Shown: one piece after another, positions 38,562 to 47,858 of the stretch
Numbering within the stretch: the first letter of the stretch is position 1
Layout of the letters: each line of letters starts with the position of its first letter
Source: Robiginitomaculum sp.
GTDB taxonomy: Bacteria; Pseudomonadota; Alphaproteobacteria; Caulobacterales; Maricaulaceae
Direction: 5' to 3'
Assembly: GCA_023301505.1 (NCBI GenBank)
Contig: JALZUP010000053.1
Coordinates: 1 to 49,043 of the forward strand
Length of the DNA stretch: 49,043 nt
Translations under genes and position numbers: made by a program
The notes under the pieces: generated by a model
Databases searched by the model: none
What the model was told of the DNA's origin: nothing
What the model saw: the letters and a program-made list of their open reading frames with translations, nothing else

Positions 38562-39331
38562 TATTCACACTCCGCCCACATAAACCGATTGATCCCTTTA
38601 GCTTCTAGTATACCTGCTCGTTTTCCTTCACTTATTGCTTTATCACCGTGCATCCAGTCTAATACCACCCCTTCAACTGTCTCAGTTGTTTCTACAGGTG
38701 GACTGACTGAACTGTCCCATATGGTTACAGCTCCAGACTGGCCAGGTTGAATTACTTCATTTGTAACACACAGTCTTACTCTTGGTTGAGCTACCTGCCT
38801 TATACACCAGAACACACCGGTGTCACTGTGCGCATTTATTATAGAGAAGCCAGACCCTGACTCAGTAGTTGCCTTTAACTGCATTGAACTGAGCTTAGGA
38901 ATTGCAGGAGTTAACGCATTGCCCTGGGCTAGAGTAGGGTTGTCTACCCGTAGTGGTATCACATTGTCAATAGCTATTGGAGTAACCCAACCTGTTGAGT
39001 TTGCTGCAATAGCTATTGAGCCATTGGTAAACAAATGACATGAACTGTTTACTACGTTACCAACCGTCAATATCTCGGTAGTAGCTACGCCAGCCCAACT
39101 GGCAGTCCAACCAGCTTCAACTAGTTGTAACACTGAATAAGCAGGAACTGATGAAACAGAAGTAGCTAGGTACTGAGCGTTTCTGTGTCGCAGGTTACTG
39201 GTGCTAACAGGAGGACGCTTCTGGTTATACAGGAACTGCAAGCCTTCTACAATACCATTGTGGTCTTCTACAGTTACCCTATCCTTCTTACGTAAACGCT
39301 TAAGCTCATTTACCCTAGTATTAGTTGACAT
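38561..39331 (-). CDS. Tail-associated unknown protein
   Basis: 256 residues from ATG 39331, in a TAATG overlap with the previous gene; a longer frame upstream is rejected for lying inside it. N-terminal charged helix (RVNELKRLRKKDRVTVEDHN) then beta-rich sequence (TVGNVVNSSCHLFTNGSIAI). Likely a distal tail component by position. No family recognised. Confidence 0.62.
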   Translation of the reverse strand: MSTNTRVNELKRLRKKDRVTVEDHNGIVEGLQFLYNQKRPPVSTSNLRHRNAQYLATSVSSVPAYSVLQLVEAGWTASWAGVATTEILTVGNVVNSSCHLFTNGSIAIAANSTGWVTPIAIDNVIPLRVDNPTLAQGNALTPAIPKLSSMQLKATTESGSGFSIINAHSDTGVFWCIRQVAQPRVRLCVTNEVIQPGQSGAVTIWDSSVSPPVETTETVEGVVLDWMHGDKAISEGKRAGILEAKGINRFMWAECE

Positions 39332-40122
39332 TAGAATAGGTACTCCGAGAAGTTTGCTAGTCTGTAAGGGCGTACAGGTTGAGCCGCTGCACCTTCTTCT
39401 CCTGCTAGAAAGATCTGCTCCCAAGACTGGGTGTCGCCATTGAAGAATCTGTTCCAACCAAACTGAGTGAACGGGAAGTCAAACTTTAAGTCCCAACCTC
39501 TAGCGCCGTTGGTTGTTACTGTTCGACTTAAAGCAGGTGACTTGTAAAGCAAAGTCTCAGGTGCGAATGACAGGCCCAATAGAGAGCTGGCAAACGTAGC
39601 ACTATTACAAGATCCCTGTAATGTTAACATAGACAGAGGTAGAGGTGGCTCTACGTTGAATAGAGTGCGAATCAGTCGCCCGGTGTAATATTGGAATCCA
39701 GGGCTCTCGTCTTCAAGAACTGCTTTACCATCGGGAGACGACCATCTAAACAGTCTATGGTCTAGCGGTATAAAGTTAGCGGTAGTCTCAAGGGACTCTG
39801 AGATCAAATCCGCCTCAGCATCAGTAGTATAGCCTACTGTTATTAAGGCTTCACTATATACATAACCTTGCAGGAACCTACCAACCCCATCACAGTGATC
39901 TGCAGGAACAACGACAGCAGTAGCAGCGCGAGGGCCTTCAAACCCACTAGGTGTGAATGGCCAAATACGTCTATTGACAAGTATGTCTGCTACTATAGCT
40001 GGAGCTAGTAGTGCATTACAACGAAGCTTAACGCTAGCTGTTCCTTGTCCTTCTACCGAATGACTTTCAGTTCTTGTGCCTTCTTCTTCGGCTACAGGAA
40101 ATAGTGGAGTAAAGACGCTCAT
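39331..40122 (-). CDS. Distal tail-type protein
   Basis: 263 residues, TAATG-coupled to the tape measure gene. Beta-rich, with LRCNALLAPAIVADILVNRR and WDLKFDFPFTQFGWNRFFNG. The position directly after the tape measure is that of the distal tail protein or tail hub in siphoviruses. The sequence itself gives no diagnostic motif. Confidence 0.58.
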   Translation of the reverse strand: MSVFTPLFPVAEEEGTRTESHSVEGQGTASVKLRCNALLAPAIVADILVNRRIWPFTPSGFEGPRAATAVVVPADHCDGVGRFLQGYVYSEALITVGYTTDAEADLISESLETTANFIPLDHRLFRWSSPDGKAVLEDESPGFQYYTGRLIRTLFNVEPPLPLSMLTLQGSCNSATFASSLLGLSFAPETLLYKSPALSRTVTTNGARGWDLKFDFPFTQFGWNRFFNGDTQSWEQIFLAGEEGAAAQPVRPYRLANFSEYLF

Positions 40123-41858
40123 TAAGCTAGGCCTAAGTTTAGTTCAGATAAAGTAGTGTTCAAAGTGGTGACAGCGGTTAACAGCTTTCTGCTTCTCTCA
40201 TCTTCTTTAGTTGACTCAATCGACGCTAATTTTCGTTGCCCTTCATTATCTACTTTAATGGCAACGTTCTTGTTTTGCTGAGCTGCATTAGCAGCTGCGA
40301 TCTTAGGTGGAAGTTGCTTCTGTGCTTCAGCCAGTTTCCCGATAGCCCCTACTACTGGGTTTCGTCGTTTTGCAGCTGCGTCATTGATGCGACTATTAAG
40401 ATCTTCAAGCCCTTCAATACCTGGTGACCCACTACCACTATCATTAGGGTCAACAGACGTAGGTCTTGGTGCGTCGTTCTCTTCTGCTATTATGTACTCT
40501 TCTTCTGGAAGAATTCTTGGGTTATTGAACAGGCCTTCAATTTTAGTAGCTAAGCTGTCTGCAAAATCAAATGTACCTTTGAATGAGTCTTCTAAGCCTT
40601 TTTGCGCAGTTCCAATATCTAGCTGAAGGCTTTCTTCTAGTAGGGACTTTGGCCTGTCAAATAGACCTGGTAACTTCTTGAAAGTCTTAACGAAACCTTT
40701 CTCAAGAGCTATAAACTGAAAGTCGTCATCTTGACCTGTAAGCCGGTTTTTGATAGCCAGCAGAAACCCAGAGAAATTGTCCCAGGCGTTCTTCAGTATA
40801 ACCACCATACCATCAGCAAAGGTTTTTAAGTTATCTACAGAAGTATTGAAGACTGCAACTAGGTAGCCTCCCAGTATCCAGCCAATAGTCAACTTTAGTT
40901 GCTCGAATGCTAACTGACCTTTTAACGAAAACACTGCAAACGCGTTCTGTGCAATGGCCACTGAGTTCATAGCTGCAGATATCGTGATTGCTATAGCCTT
41001 AGCCACTGTAGGCAGGAATGCAATAAACTTATCTTTTAAAACTTGACCAAAGATAGTTAGAGCAACTTCATTCTGCTCAACTAGTCCTACAAGGCCTTCT
41101 AAGGTCTGAGTGAAGACCGATAGTGCCTCTTCAACTATAACAAATGCAGGAGCCAGGCCTGCTACCATGCGCTCCATAACATCGCCAATGCGATTATAGT
41201 AGCGATCATAAACTTTAGATGCGTCAGCAACCTTTTTAGCTGACCCTCCAAACTCTGAGTTTAGCTCTGCTAAGATGATACGTTGAGCACTAACTACGTC
41301 ATTGGCTCTAACAAACGCTTCAATCTGTTTCTTCTGCTGTACAGAGAAGGATACACCAACGCGGCTCAGTGCTGCGATACCTTTAACCGGGTCGTTGAGT
41401 GCCTTACCAACCTGTATTGCTGCACCTTTCAAGTCAGTATCTAACACAACTGACATGTCTAAGATAGCTTTAGATGCAGTCTTGAACTCATCTCCTCTAA
41501 CGTTCTTGAACGTAGATAACACTGCGAACATGTTTAGAATAACATCGTCACCTACTGCAGTCAGTTCTTGGTAGATTGTTGCTAGATCTTTAAACTGAGC
41601 TAAAGAGAAGCCTGCTGCTTGTCCAGTTGAGTTTATAACTGCAGCTAGTTTAGCTTCTGATGCGATCTGAGATTTGTAAGCATCAGAGATAGCATTGGCT
41701 AAACTAAAAAATTTGCGCGCAAGGATTACTAAGCCTACTCCAACAAAGACTTGGGTCGCCCTGCGCGCAAAAGAACGTAAGGTAGAAAGAGTTCTACCCA
41801 AGGATCGTCTCAAAGCTGAGTCGTTACCGACAATGTCTATAAGTACTCTACCGTGCAT
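40122..41858 (-). CDS. Tail tape measure protein
   Basis: 578 residues, mostly helical, with features of tape measures: TSTFKNVRGDEFKTASKAIL-like spacing with VGKALNDPVKGIAALSRVGV and FSVQQKKQIEAF, the common TMP core of siphoviruses. Hydrophobic segments near 280-345 (VAKAIAITISAAMNSVAIAQ; FEQLKLTIGWILGGYLVAVF) could enter the host membrane. By the usual 1.5 angstrom per residue rule a tail of somewhat under 90 nm would be expected. Starts 11 nt before the stop of the small downstream chaperone frame. Confidence 0.85.
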   Translation of the reverse strand: MHGRVLIDIVGNDSALRRSLGRTLSTLRSFARRATQVFVGVGLVILARKFFSLANAISDAYKSQIASEAKLAAVINSTGQAAGFSLAQFKDLATIYQELTAVGDDVILNMFAVLSTFKNVRGDEFKTASKAILDMSVVLDTDLKGAAIQVGKALNDPVKGIAALSRVGVSFSVQQKKQIEAFVRANDVVSAQRIILAELNSEFGGSAKKVADASKVYDRYYNRIGDVMERMVAGLAPAFVIVEEALSVFTQTLEGLVGLVEQNEVALTIFGQVLKDKFIAFLPTVAKAIAITISAAMNSVAIAQNAFAVFSLKGQLAFEQLKLTIGWILGGYLVAVFNTSVDNLKTFADGMVVILKNAWDNFSGFLLAIKNRLTGQDDDFQFIALEKGFVKTFKKLPGLFDRPKSLLEESLQLDIGTAQKGLEDSFKGTFDFADSLATKIEGLFNNPRILPEEEYIIAEENDAPRPTSVDPNDSGSGSPGIEGLEDLNSRINDAAAKRRNPVVGAIGKLAEAQKQLPPKIAAANAAQQNKNVAIKVDNEGQRKLASIESTKEDERSRKLLTAVTTLNTTLSELNLGLA

Positions 41859-42036
41859 TCTTCTTTGCCTTCCAATTCAAATACTCTTCCTCGGTGTCAA
41901 ATGACGTCGAGTTGGGAGGTTTATCTGATTCAGCGTTTGGTATGTTATTTACTGCTCTATGCTGCTGAGACCGTGACATTCTACCTATCTGTTCAAAGTC
42001 CCAACGATAGTGATTTGACAGACAAGAGTAGATCAA
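41848..42036 (-). CDS. Tail assembly chaperone, second frame (-1 frameshift candidate)
   Basis: 62 residues after the overlap. TTG at 42036 overlaps the stop of the first chaperone frame, with AAAGG directly against it, too close for a normal ribosome site. The -1 frame is open well upstream into the first gene, and CTA-AAA-GGT at 42044-42036 holds an A-AAA-G slip site. This is the arrangement of lambda G/GT-type chaperones, which yield a short form and a frameshifted fusion before the tape measure. No ideal X-XXY-YYZ heptamer is seen, so simple coupling is possible. Confidence 0.62.
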   Translation of the reverse strand: MIYSCLSNHYRWDFEQIGRMSRSQQHRAVNNIPNAESDKPPNSTSFDTEEEYLNWKAKKNAR

Positions 42037-42578
42037 CCTTTTAGTTTCTTTTCGTGCTTTTGCCTCTTCTTCAGCTGCTTGGCTTTCTGTTTTCTTAGAG
42101 CGCGAGACTTTTTTGCCGTGCGTTTCGCTTCCTCCGCTAGCTTCTTAACTTCATCAGCGTCTAGGTTAACTTTCTCAATTGCAGCATTAACTGCGTCAAC
42201 ATTGATAGGGTTAAACAACAGCTTACGCAACTCTTCAAGGGTAAGTGGAAGCTCTTCACAGTGCTCATAAATTAGCTTAGCAAGGCCTTTAGGTGTCGAC
42301 ATTTGCCGAGCACCTTCACCTGATAACATAGACAAACCAGATGCAGTCCTCTGAGCTAGTTGCAGCTCAACTGCTCTATCTTCAGCTGACACAGAACTAT
42401 CTGCTCTGATCCACCGTCTAGCTGCTTTCATGTACTCATTCTGCAGCCACGCGTCAATCTCATCATACTTGATGTCCTCCATAGCCTTTAACACTAAGTG
42501 AATAGGCTCTAAAGCATTGCCTTGTTTATCGGCAGGCCTTATAAGCTCAAGGAATGCAATCTTTTTCGATTCGGACAT
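42033..42578 (-). CDS. Tail assembly chaperone (first frame)
   Basis: 181 residues, between the tail tube and the tape measure gene. Helical, with a strongly basic C-terminus (KKSRALRKQKAKQLKKRQKH). Motif-level identification is weak; the call depends on position, size and the overlapping second frame. It would coat the tape measure during tail assembly. Confidence 0.65.
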   Translation of the reverse strand: MSESKKIAFLELIRPADKQGNALEPIHLVLKAMEDIKYDEIDAWLQNEYMKAARRWIRADSSVSAEDRAVELQLAQRTASGLSMLSGEGARQMSTPKGLAKLIYEHCEELPLTLEELRKLLFNPINVDAVNAAIEKVNLDADEVKKLAEEAKRTAKKSRALRKQKAKQLKKRQKHEKKLKG

Positions 42579-42602
42579 GTTGGAGTCCTGTTAAGTTTGA
42601 TA

Positions 42603-43475
42603 TTAAGGAGTTACGGCGGGCCAGAATTGTACCAAGTCAGGCTTGATGATATGACCCAACCCTTGACCATCTACTGCACCATTCTTGGCAAAGTTGATAG
42701 TGCGAGTCAGAATGTCTGCACTGTCATTGTCAGCAGTTAAACCTGCGTAACCCATAACGTGCGCCCACTTAAGGTCCCAGAATTCTGTGTTGTTAATGAA
42801 CAACTGGAACTCACAGTCAGTACCTTTAGGTGGAGCTGAAGGAAGGCCACCAGCGTCGTCACGCTCGTTACACTCTTGTGTGATGGCCAAAGTGAAGTCT
42901 GTCTTACCAGCACGGCAGTCAGTAGTGCAGACACCGTCAACTATTGTTGACGAGTTTGAAATCAGTTTCAAGTCATTTGTGATAGTAAGAACAACTTGAG
43001 TTACATGCTCAAAGTCTACAAACTCACCACCATGTGCTGTCTTGATACCTGCGCCACAGATTGTGTCAATGTTGTCAACGAACGTTGTGTCAGTGATATC
43101 AAGTGACTGCCATGATAAGCCGAGACAACCTTGGAACGTGATCTGCCAGTCGAGAATCTCGCTGTCAGCATAGTTCCAAGTGATAACTACTTGAGACACT
43201 CTAGCTACACCAACCGCAGTTTGTCCAGGTCCGCTAATGTCGTTATCAGGTGCAGTGTATCCGAAGAACGAGAACTCTTCGCCTGGCATGAAAGGAGGCA
43301 TTCCGCCATACCCTTTTACAGTGCCAGTCCAAGTACACTTACCTTTACGTCGAGCCATGCCACAAGCTAAGTTACTAGTGGAGAACTCCTTAGCATCATT
43401 CTGCTCGTCTAGCGTCCATCCACTGGTTGTAGATACGCCGCCTAGTTTAGCGAACTTGCCACTATGTTCTGACAT
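42603..43475 (-). CDS. Major tail tube protein
   Basis: 290 residues, beta-rich, in the position of the tail tube (after neck genes, before the chaperones). VVITWNYADSEILDWQITFQ and FTLAITQECNERDDAGG fit the beta-sandwich tube fold. Nothing contractile-sheath-like is nearby, which is why I infer a siphovirus-like tail. Starts with AAGGA 9 nt upstream and overlaps the previous gene by 14 nt. Confidence 0.7.
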   Translation of the reverse strand: MSEHSGKFAKLGGVSTTSGWTLDEQNDAKEFSTSNLACGMARRKGKCTWTGTVKGYGGMPPFMPGEEFSFFGYTAPDNDISGPGQTAVGVARVSQVVITWNYADSEILDWQITFQGCLGLSWQSLDITDTTFVDNIDTICGAGIKTAHGGEFVDFEHVTQVVLTITNDLKLISNSSTIVDGVCTTDCRAGKTDFTLAITQECNERDDAGGLPSAPPKGTDCEFQLFINNTEFWDLKWAHVMGYAGLTADNDSADILTRTINFAKNGAVDGQGLGHIIKPDLVQFWPAVTP

Positions 43476-44004
43476 TCGAAAATTCCTTGAGAAGGTGTAA
43501 CGGAAAATACATTTCGACAGATATAGCTGTTATTGAGTTCCAGCCTTTTATTCCTCGGTTTAAGCGAGGATCTGTCATACCAGTGATTGTGTCGGTGTAG
43601 CGTACTGCTTTAACGAACTGAGTTCCACACCACTTAAGCTCTGGCAAACATGAACACCATTGGGTTAGTGCAGCAAACACTGCAAACTCAATAGGTTGCT
43701 GTAGCCTAACGAGATTCAGTGTACCTGAAGTTATCATGAATTGGTAAATTCTTGTAACTTTAGCAGATGACGTGTTAGCTTTGAAACTTCCTGATGGGTT
43801 ACCTGATGTGGCTATCATCAACTCAGGTAGATTGCCTTTTTGTACAGGGTCTCTCAGTGGATCCTTTTCATCAAAGCATATGATGTTACGCTCTTTGACC
43901 ATCTTGCGGACTGTGTCTTGAGCCGCAACTTGTTTGCATAGTGACACATAAACCATTGAAAATGGATCAAGTGTTGGGTCAACGAAATGAGTTGGTTTAG
44001 TCAT
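43462..44004 (-). CDS. Neck or tail terminator protein
   Basis: 180 residues, ATGA-coupled to the previous neck gene. Mixed alpha/beta, with RIYQFMITSGTLNLVRLQQP. Position between a gp10/GpG-type protein and the tail tube matches tail terminators. No diagnostic motif. Confidence 0.6.
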   Translation of the reverse strand: MTKPTHFVDPTLDPFSMVYVSLCKQVAAQDTVRKMVKERNIICFDEKDPLRDPVQKGNLPELMIATSGNPSGSFKANTSSAKVTRIYQFMITSGTLNLVRLQQPIEFAVFAALTQWCSCLPELKWCGTQFVKAVRYTDTITGMTDPRLNRGIKGWNSITAISVEMYFPLHLLKEFSNVRT

Positions 44005-44492
44005 CTGCCTGTGTTGTCTGCGTGTTTAGCTAATGCTCTGTTACCTGTAGTAACCATCTTCTTTATAACAGTAGCAGGTGGGAAGACTACTACCTCTCTA
44101 ACTGGTAAGTTACCCGCACCGGTTTGGTGCGCAGCTACTAGATCTTGCAAACTCATGCTTGACCGAGTATGGCCTACTCCAGGTCTTATTCCTGCAGTAA
44201 CAGACAAGTTGTTTACTTGACTGTTTAGGTTTACAGTAGCTGATAAGGTTGATAATAGGTCTCCTAGCTCAACTAGGATTCTTGACTTATTAGCAATCTT
44301 ACGAGCTATCGTACTTTGTTTTAGCTTAGGCCAGTTACCTCCACCTCTGGAGAACTTCTTGAACCTACTCACCATAAACTGGTTGTACTGCTTGGCCCAT
44401 TTCAGTGTCATTTTATTCATGACAGGAGATGAGCGTAAGCCTGATTGAAACCTTTTCAAACCAGTGAGGTCTATGGTAACTTTAGCTTGCAT
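44001..44492 (-). CDS. Virion morphogenesis / neck protein (HK97 gp10- or Mu GpG-like)
   Basis: 163 residues. The pattern of a small helical N-terminus (LKRFQSGLRSSPVMNKMTLK) with GGGNWPKLKQSTIARK, a SRILVELGDLLSTLSATVN core and a HQTGAGNLPVREVVVFPP loop is the signature of the phage virion morphogenesis family. It completes the head-to-tail joint. No clear ribosome site; the ATG follows a terminator hairpin by a few bases. Confidence 0.75.
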   Translation of the reverse strand: MQAKVTIDLTGLKRFQSGLRSSPVMNKMTLKWAKQYNQFMVSRFKKFSRGGGNWPKLKQSTIARKIANKSRILVELGDLLSTLSATVNLNSQVNNLSVTAGIRPGVGHTRSSMSLQDLVAAHQTGAGNLPVREVVVFPPATVIKKMVTTGNRALAKHADNTGR

Positions 44493-44500
44493 ATAAATAA

Positions 44501-44532
44501 AGCCGGTTCTGCAATTACTTACAGAACCGGCT
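44501..44532 (-). terminator. Intrinsic terminator after the major capsid gene
   Basis: Perfect 11-bp stem AGCCGGTTCTG/CAGAACCGGCT with a 10-nt loop, followed on the minus strand by TTTATTTAT. It would raise capsid over tail expression by partial termination. Confidence 0.85.
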
Positions 44533-44562
44533 GTTTGTACTTTGCAGCTGTGTTGATCTTGT

Positions 44563-45546
44563 TTAGATAATCACAACTTTGATGAGTGTCTTAGGACGCT
44601 TCGGGATGAACAGTGGGTTCGACTGAGAGTGTAGTGTAACACCTTTGTCGAAGTCCATCATCTTCTGCATCATGTACATTGGCTTGCCCATGGTGTTGAC
44701 AGCCTTCATCGTGTCAGCTGGCGCCGAGATGTGCTGGAACATACCACGACCTTCGACAACGATTCGAGCAACGGTGCGATCGATAAAGTACCGGTTACCT
44801 AGCTTGGTACGGTACTCTTCCCAATCGATGTCCCAGATGTTGAATGCGCGACGAGGGTTTTGTCGGTTGTACTCACCGTCACGCCAGCGCTCAAACGAAT
44901 CTCTTACCTGTGGATCACAAGTAAACGCATCCCAGAACTGATCACCACAGTAGGCAGTCATGCCAGTCATAGGTGTTGCACCCATGGCATCTTCAAGTGC
45001 GCGTGAGATTGCAATGGCACCTTTTCGGAAGGAGCCTGGAACACTTGAGTCAATGGTGATGACCGTCTCTGCGATGCCAAACTCATTGAAGTAGTTGTGG
45101 ATCACTGTACCGTCAGCGTCATAGACAACACCTTGGATGGCACCAGCTCGATGCCATTCCCACGTAGTTTCATGGTCATTAGCCAACTGTTCTGACTCTT
45201 GGTCAATCATCTCGTTGACACCTGCAAGACGATCTTCAGTGCCAAATGCACGAAGGTCTTGAACGTCTGCAGCCAACACTTGACCATTGTGAGGCAAGTG
45301 AGGGATAACAAAGTTTCGCATCACACGCTTCTCTTGTGACGTGGTGTGAGGTTGACTACCTCGAGCAGCTGACTGAATCAAAGTCAGCTGACCGTACTTC
45401 TCTTCGATAGCAGCCGAAGTAGTACGAATGCCTTTCTTCATGAAGTGACGTGCCAAGCGACCAGGTACAACCGGTTGCAGGTTGATGGACTCAGTAAGTG
45501 AGACCATGCTAAATTCTTTACGTCGGAATACGTCTAGCATACCCAT
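44563..45546 (-). CDS. Major capsid protein (lambda gpE family)
   Basis: 327 residues, matching the Phage_cap_E family. N-terminus DVFRRKEFSMVSLTESINLQ then VPGRLARHF is the typical start; IPHLPHNGQVLAADVQDLRA and MTAYCGDQFWDAFTCDPQVR follow as in gpE. GGAG lies 7 nt before ATG 45546. It builds the icosahedral head, with a gpD-like decoration protein from the next upstream gene. Confidence 0.92.
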   Translation of the reverse strand: MGMLDVFRRKEFSMVSLTESINLQPVVPGRLARHFMKKGIRTTSAAIEEKYGQLTLIQSAARGSQPHTTSQEKRVMRNFVIPHLPHNGQVLAADVQDLRAFGTEDRLAGVNEMIDQESEQLANDHETTWEWHRAGAIQGVVYDADGTVIHNYFNEFGIAETVITIDSSVPGSFRKGAIAISRALEDAMGATPMTGMTAYCGDQFWDAFTCDPQVRDSFERWRDGEYNRQNPRRAFNIWDIDWEEYRTKLGNRYFIDRTVARIVVEGRGMFQHISAPADTMKAVNTMGKPMYMMQKMMDFDKGVTLHSQSNPLFIPKRPKTLIKVVII

Positions 45547-45603
45547 TGATAACTCCGTGTGTATCTTAAATTAAACTGAAACTGAAAAGGACCAAAGGCT
45601 AGT

Positions 45604-46047
45604 TTACACGTTGCCGTTGCGATCGAACACTTGAGTGAACGGTTGACGATTCTTGATAGCTACATCTCCCATAGCTTTGTAAGCTGTGACTAACGCATCA
45701 ATGTTGTATGCGTTACCAGCAGGATCAAGCCTTGGGAGGTTGTAGTCATTCAACGCCAGTTGTCCACGAACTGCGTGACACATTTCGAACTCGGTTGTCT
45801 CACCGGCCGCGAGAGTGACGCAGTCATCTGTGAACAAGAGTCCGTCTGCACTTGCTTCGTCTCCTGCGAGTACTAACTCACGCACGTGGTCTACATTTGT
45901 TGACTTAGTAGGAAGTCCACACATGTGTACGTTATCCAACTCTACAGAGGACAACAAGTGCTCTGAGTCATTGGAGATAAGAACTTCAATGTAGTGAAAG
46001 ATATCACTTGGACATTTGCGTTCTCTGATTGTTACTGTCTTGGTCAT
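45604..46047 (-). CDS. Head decoration-like protein
   Basis: 147 residues from ATG 46047, with GGAG 6-7 nt upstream. Beta-rich with VRELVLAGDEASADGLLFTD and CVTLAAGETTEFEMCHAVRG, then YNIDALVTAYKAMG. Located directly upstream of the gpE-type capsid gene, as lambda gpD is. The family match is suggestive, not firm. Confidence 0.62.
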   Translation of the reverse strand: MTKTVTIRERKCPSDIFHYIEVLISNDSEHLLSSVELDNVHMCGLPTKSTNVDHVRELVLAGDEASADGLLFTDDCVTLAAGETTEFEMCHAVRGQLALNDYNLPRLDPAGNAYNIDALVTAYKAMGDVAIKNRQPFTQVFDRNGNV

Positions 46048-46103
46048 GTCTAACTCCAAGTGATACGGTTGACTATAGTCAATGAAAGGTAGTGAGTGTA
46101 AGC

Positions 46104-47162
46104 TTAACCGTTGAAGGCTTCTGCTTTTCGTTTTGCCAAGCGAGTCAGACCGTTGTCGGTAGCTGAGTCATCTGGGTTAGTGGAGAACTGCATCTGAGGG
46201 CCAGTTTTCTCTTTCAAGTCAACTGGGTTGTTCAACTGCAGTGTTGCGATAACTGCGTCGAAGCCGTCACCTGTTCCTGAAGTTGAGTTCAAAGAGAAGC
46301 TCAACGTAGAGTCAGTAGTGTACTGCTCTTTGAGCTTAGCGGCAACTGCAGGTGTGATGTTTCCACTTGTTACCAGCTGGTCAATCTTAAGACCACGGGC
46401 ATCTTTGGCCATGCTCAAGATACCGGGAAGAATCGGAGCAGGTGGCGGATTTGCGGGATCAGCAGTCGCAGCGGCGATCGCAGTGGCCAGCTTTGCTTTC
46501 AACTCAGTGATCTCTGATGTAGAAGCTACAGCGGCTGAAGCCATAGTGGAGAACTGCGCAGTGATAGCGTCAGACATAACCTGGTCGGTTGCGTCATCTG
46601 CTAAGGTAAGGCCTAATGCCTTGGCAATGGTTTTAAGGTTCATCAGGTTGTCCTTGTTTGTCGTCTTTAAGTTGGATGCGACTATAGTTTTCCAACCTTC
46701 GAGGTCAGGAACAACTGGATAGTCAGTTAAGGCTAAGTGAGTAATAGGCCTATGATAACGCTTGCCTGTCCCACTGACAAATTCAGGTGGGCAGAACAGA
46801 GACACTTGACTTGCAGAGAAGTCTGACTTGGCTTTGGCATCTTTGAACTTTACCTTAGCATATAAAGACAGTCTGCCTTTTTCGTCTGTACGCTTCGATA
46901 GAGACAACACATCACCACGTTTGAATGATGGTAGTTCGTTGTGTTCTTCAGGAAGTGGAACGTTAATTCCATCTTGATTGAACTGTTCGTGTACACTTAC
47001 CCAATTGTCAATGTCTGATTCAGTTACAGGGAACCATTCGTCTTGTAGAGACTGATAAAAGTTCCCAACGTAAATGACTTGCTTCTCAGCAGTAAGTTGG
47101 TCACCATTCGAAAATACAAATGGAGACGCGTCTTTGATGTTTAAAGCGAAATTTACGTTCAT
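46104..47162 (-). CDS. Mu gpI-like capsid protease/scaffold
   Basis: 352 residues. N-terminal domain with INVPLPEEHNELPSFKRGDV, YAKVKFKD, VSLFCPPEFVSG and ITHLALTDYPVVPDLEGW, the layout of the Mu I protein family, which cleaves scaffold and capsid precursors. The C-terminal half is helical and Ala-rich (ITAQFSTMASAAVASTSEIT), as expected for an internal scaffold. GAGG before ATG 47162. It functions with the capsid protein in head assembly. The separate subtilase gene upstream is unusual beside it. Confidence 0.75.
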   Translation of the reverse strand: MNVNFALNIKDASPFVFSNGDQLTAEKQVIYVGNFYQSLQDEWFPVTESDIDNWVSVHEQFNQDGINVPLPEEHNELPSFKRGDVLSLSKRTDEKGRLSLYAKVKFKDAKAKSDFSASQVSLFCPPEFVSGTGKRYHRPITHLALTDYPVVPDLEGWKTIVASNLKTTNKDNLMNLKTIAKALGLTLADDATDQVMSDAITAQFSTMASAAVASTSEITELKAKLATAIAAATADPANPPPAPILPGILSMAKDARGLKIDQLVTSGNITPAVAAKLKEQYTTDSTLSFSLNSTSGTGDGFDAVIATLQLNNPVDLKEKTGPQMQFSTNPDDSATDNGLTRLAKRKAEAFNG

Positions 47163-47214
47163 AGTTACCTCAAGGCCTTAATACTAAACTACAAGTATTA
47201 AGACAAGAAAATAT

Positions 47215-47757
47215 TTAATATTTTCTAAGTTTCCAAATGAGGTCATGCGGGCAAAAGTAGCGATCGAAGTGACTTTTGTTGTGACCGCCATGTGCTCCAC
47301 CAATACCGTAGTTACCTTGTCTCTCAAGTCTCTTATGCTTGCGTTCAGCGTGTTCATCATAGCATACAACAGTAGGCGCACTAGTTTGGTCGTTACCGCC
47401 TACACTTAAGCTTGTTTGCCCAGAGATGATCTCGTTAATCATACCTTCTGCATCATCTTGCATGTGTGACAGATTGTCTTTAGCCTTATCTGTCTTGTCA
47501 AGCATTCGTGCAAACCACAGGTAGTAACCTGCAAGCTGTGCAGCTATATCACAAATCTCTAGCGGTACAGGGTCAAATGGTAAGTCGAAGTCTCTGCAGC
47601 GTAGTCTAGAGTCAATGCGACGGCATGCTCTGTCTATGGCCCACTGTATCCGTTTCTTAACTCGCTCACCGTCGTCATTACCATTGATGTCAGCCCAGTC
47701 ATAGATAGTCTCTTGACCGTATACTAAGTCAACATCTTCTCGAGTGCAGTATGGCAT
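47215..47757 (-). CDS. DUF1320-like (Mu gp36-type) head-tail connector
   Basis: 180 residues. The start MPYCTREDVDLVYGQETIYD and IQWAIDRACRRIDSRLRCRD then FDLPFDPVP match DUF1320 connector proteins of Mu-like phages. The C-terminal 60, His- and Gly-rich (YGIGGAHGGHNKSHFDRYF), are unlike the family. GGAGG before ATG 47757. It lies between the subtilase and capsid genes. Confidence 0.75.
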   Translation of the reverse strand: MPYCTREDVDLVYGQETIYDWADINGNDDGERVKKRIQWAIDRACRRIDSRLRCRDFDLPFDPVPLEICDIAAQLAGYYLWFARMLDKTDKAKDNLSHMQDDAEGMINEIISGQTSLSVGGNDQTSAPTVVCYDEHAERKHKRLERQGNYGIGGAHGGHNKSHFDRYFCPHDLIWKLRKY

Positions 47758-47770
47758 GTTACCTCCAAGT

Positions 47771-47807
47771 AAAATAAAAGACCGAACGACAATGTGCCGT
47801 TCGGTCT
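47771..47807 (-). terminator. Intrinsic terminator after the subtilase gene
   Basis: Perfect 10-bp stem AGACCGAACG/CGTTCGGTCT with a 9-nt loop, followed on the minus strand by TTTTATTTTA. It lies in the 101-bp gap before the connector gene. Confidence 0.88.
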
Positions 47808-47858
47808 GCTTTGGTTATCTGAACTAGATAAACATCAAGGTGTGCATCTAAGTAGTGA

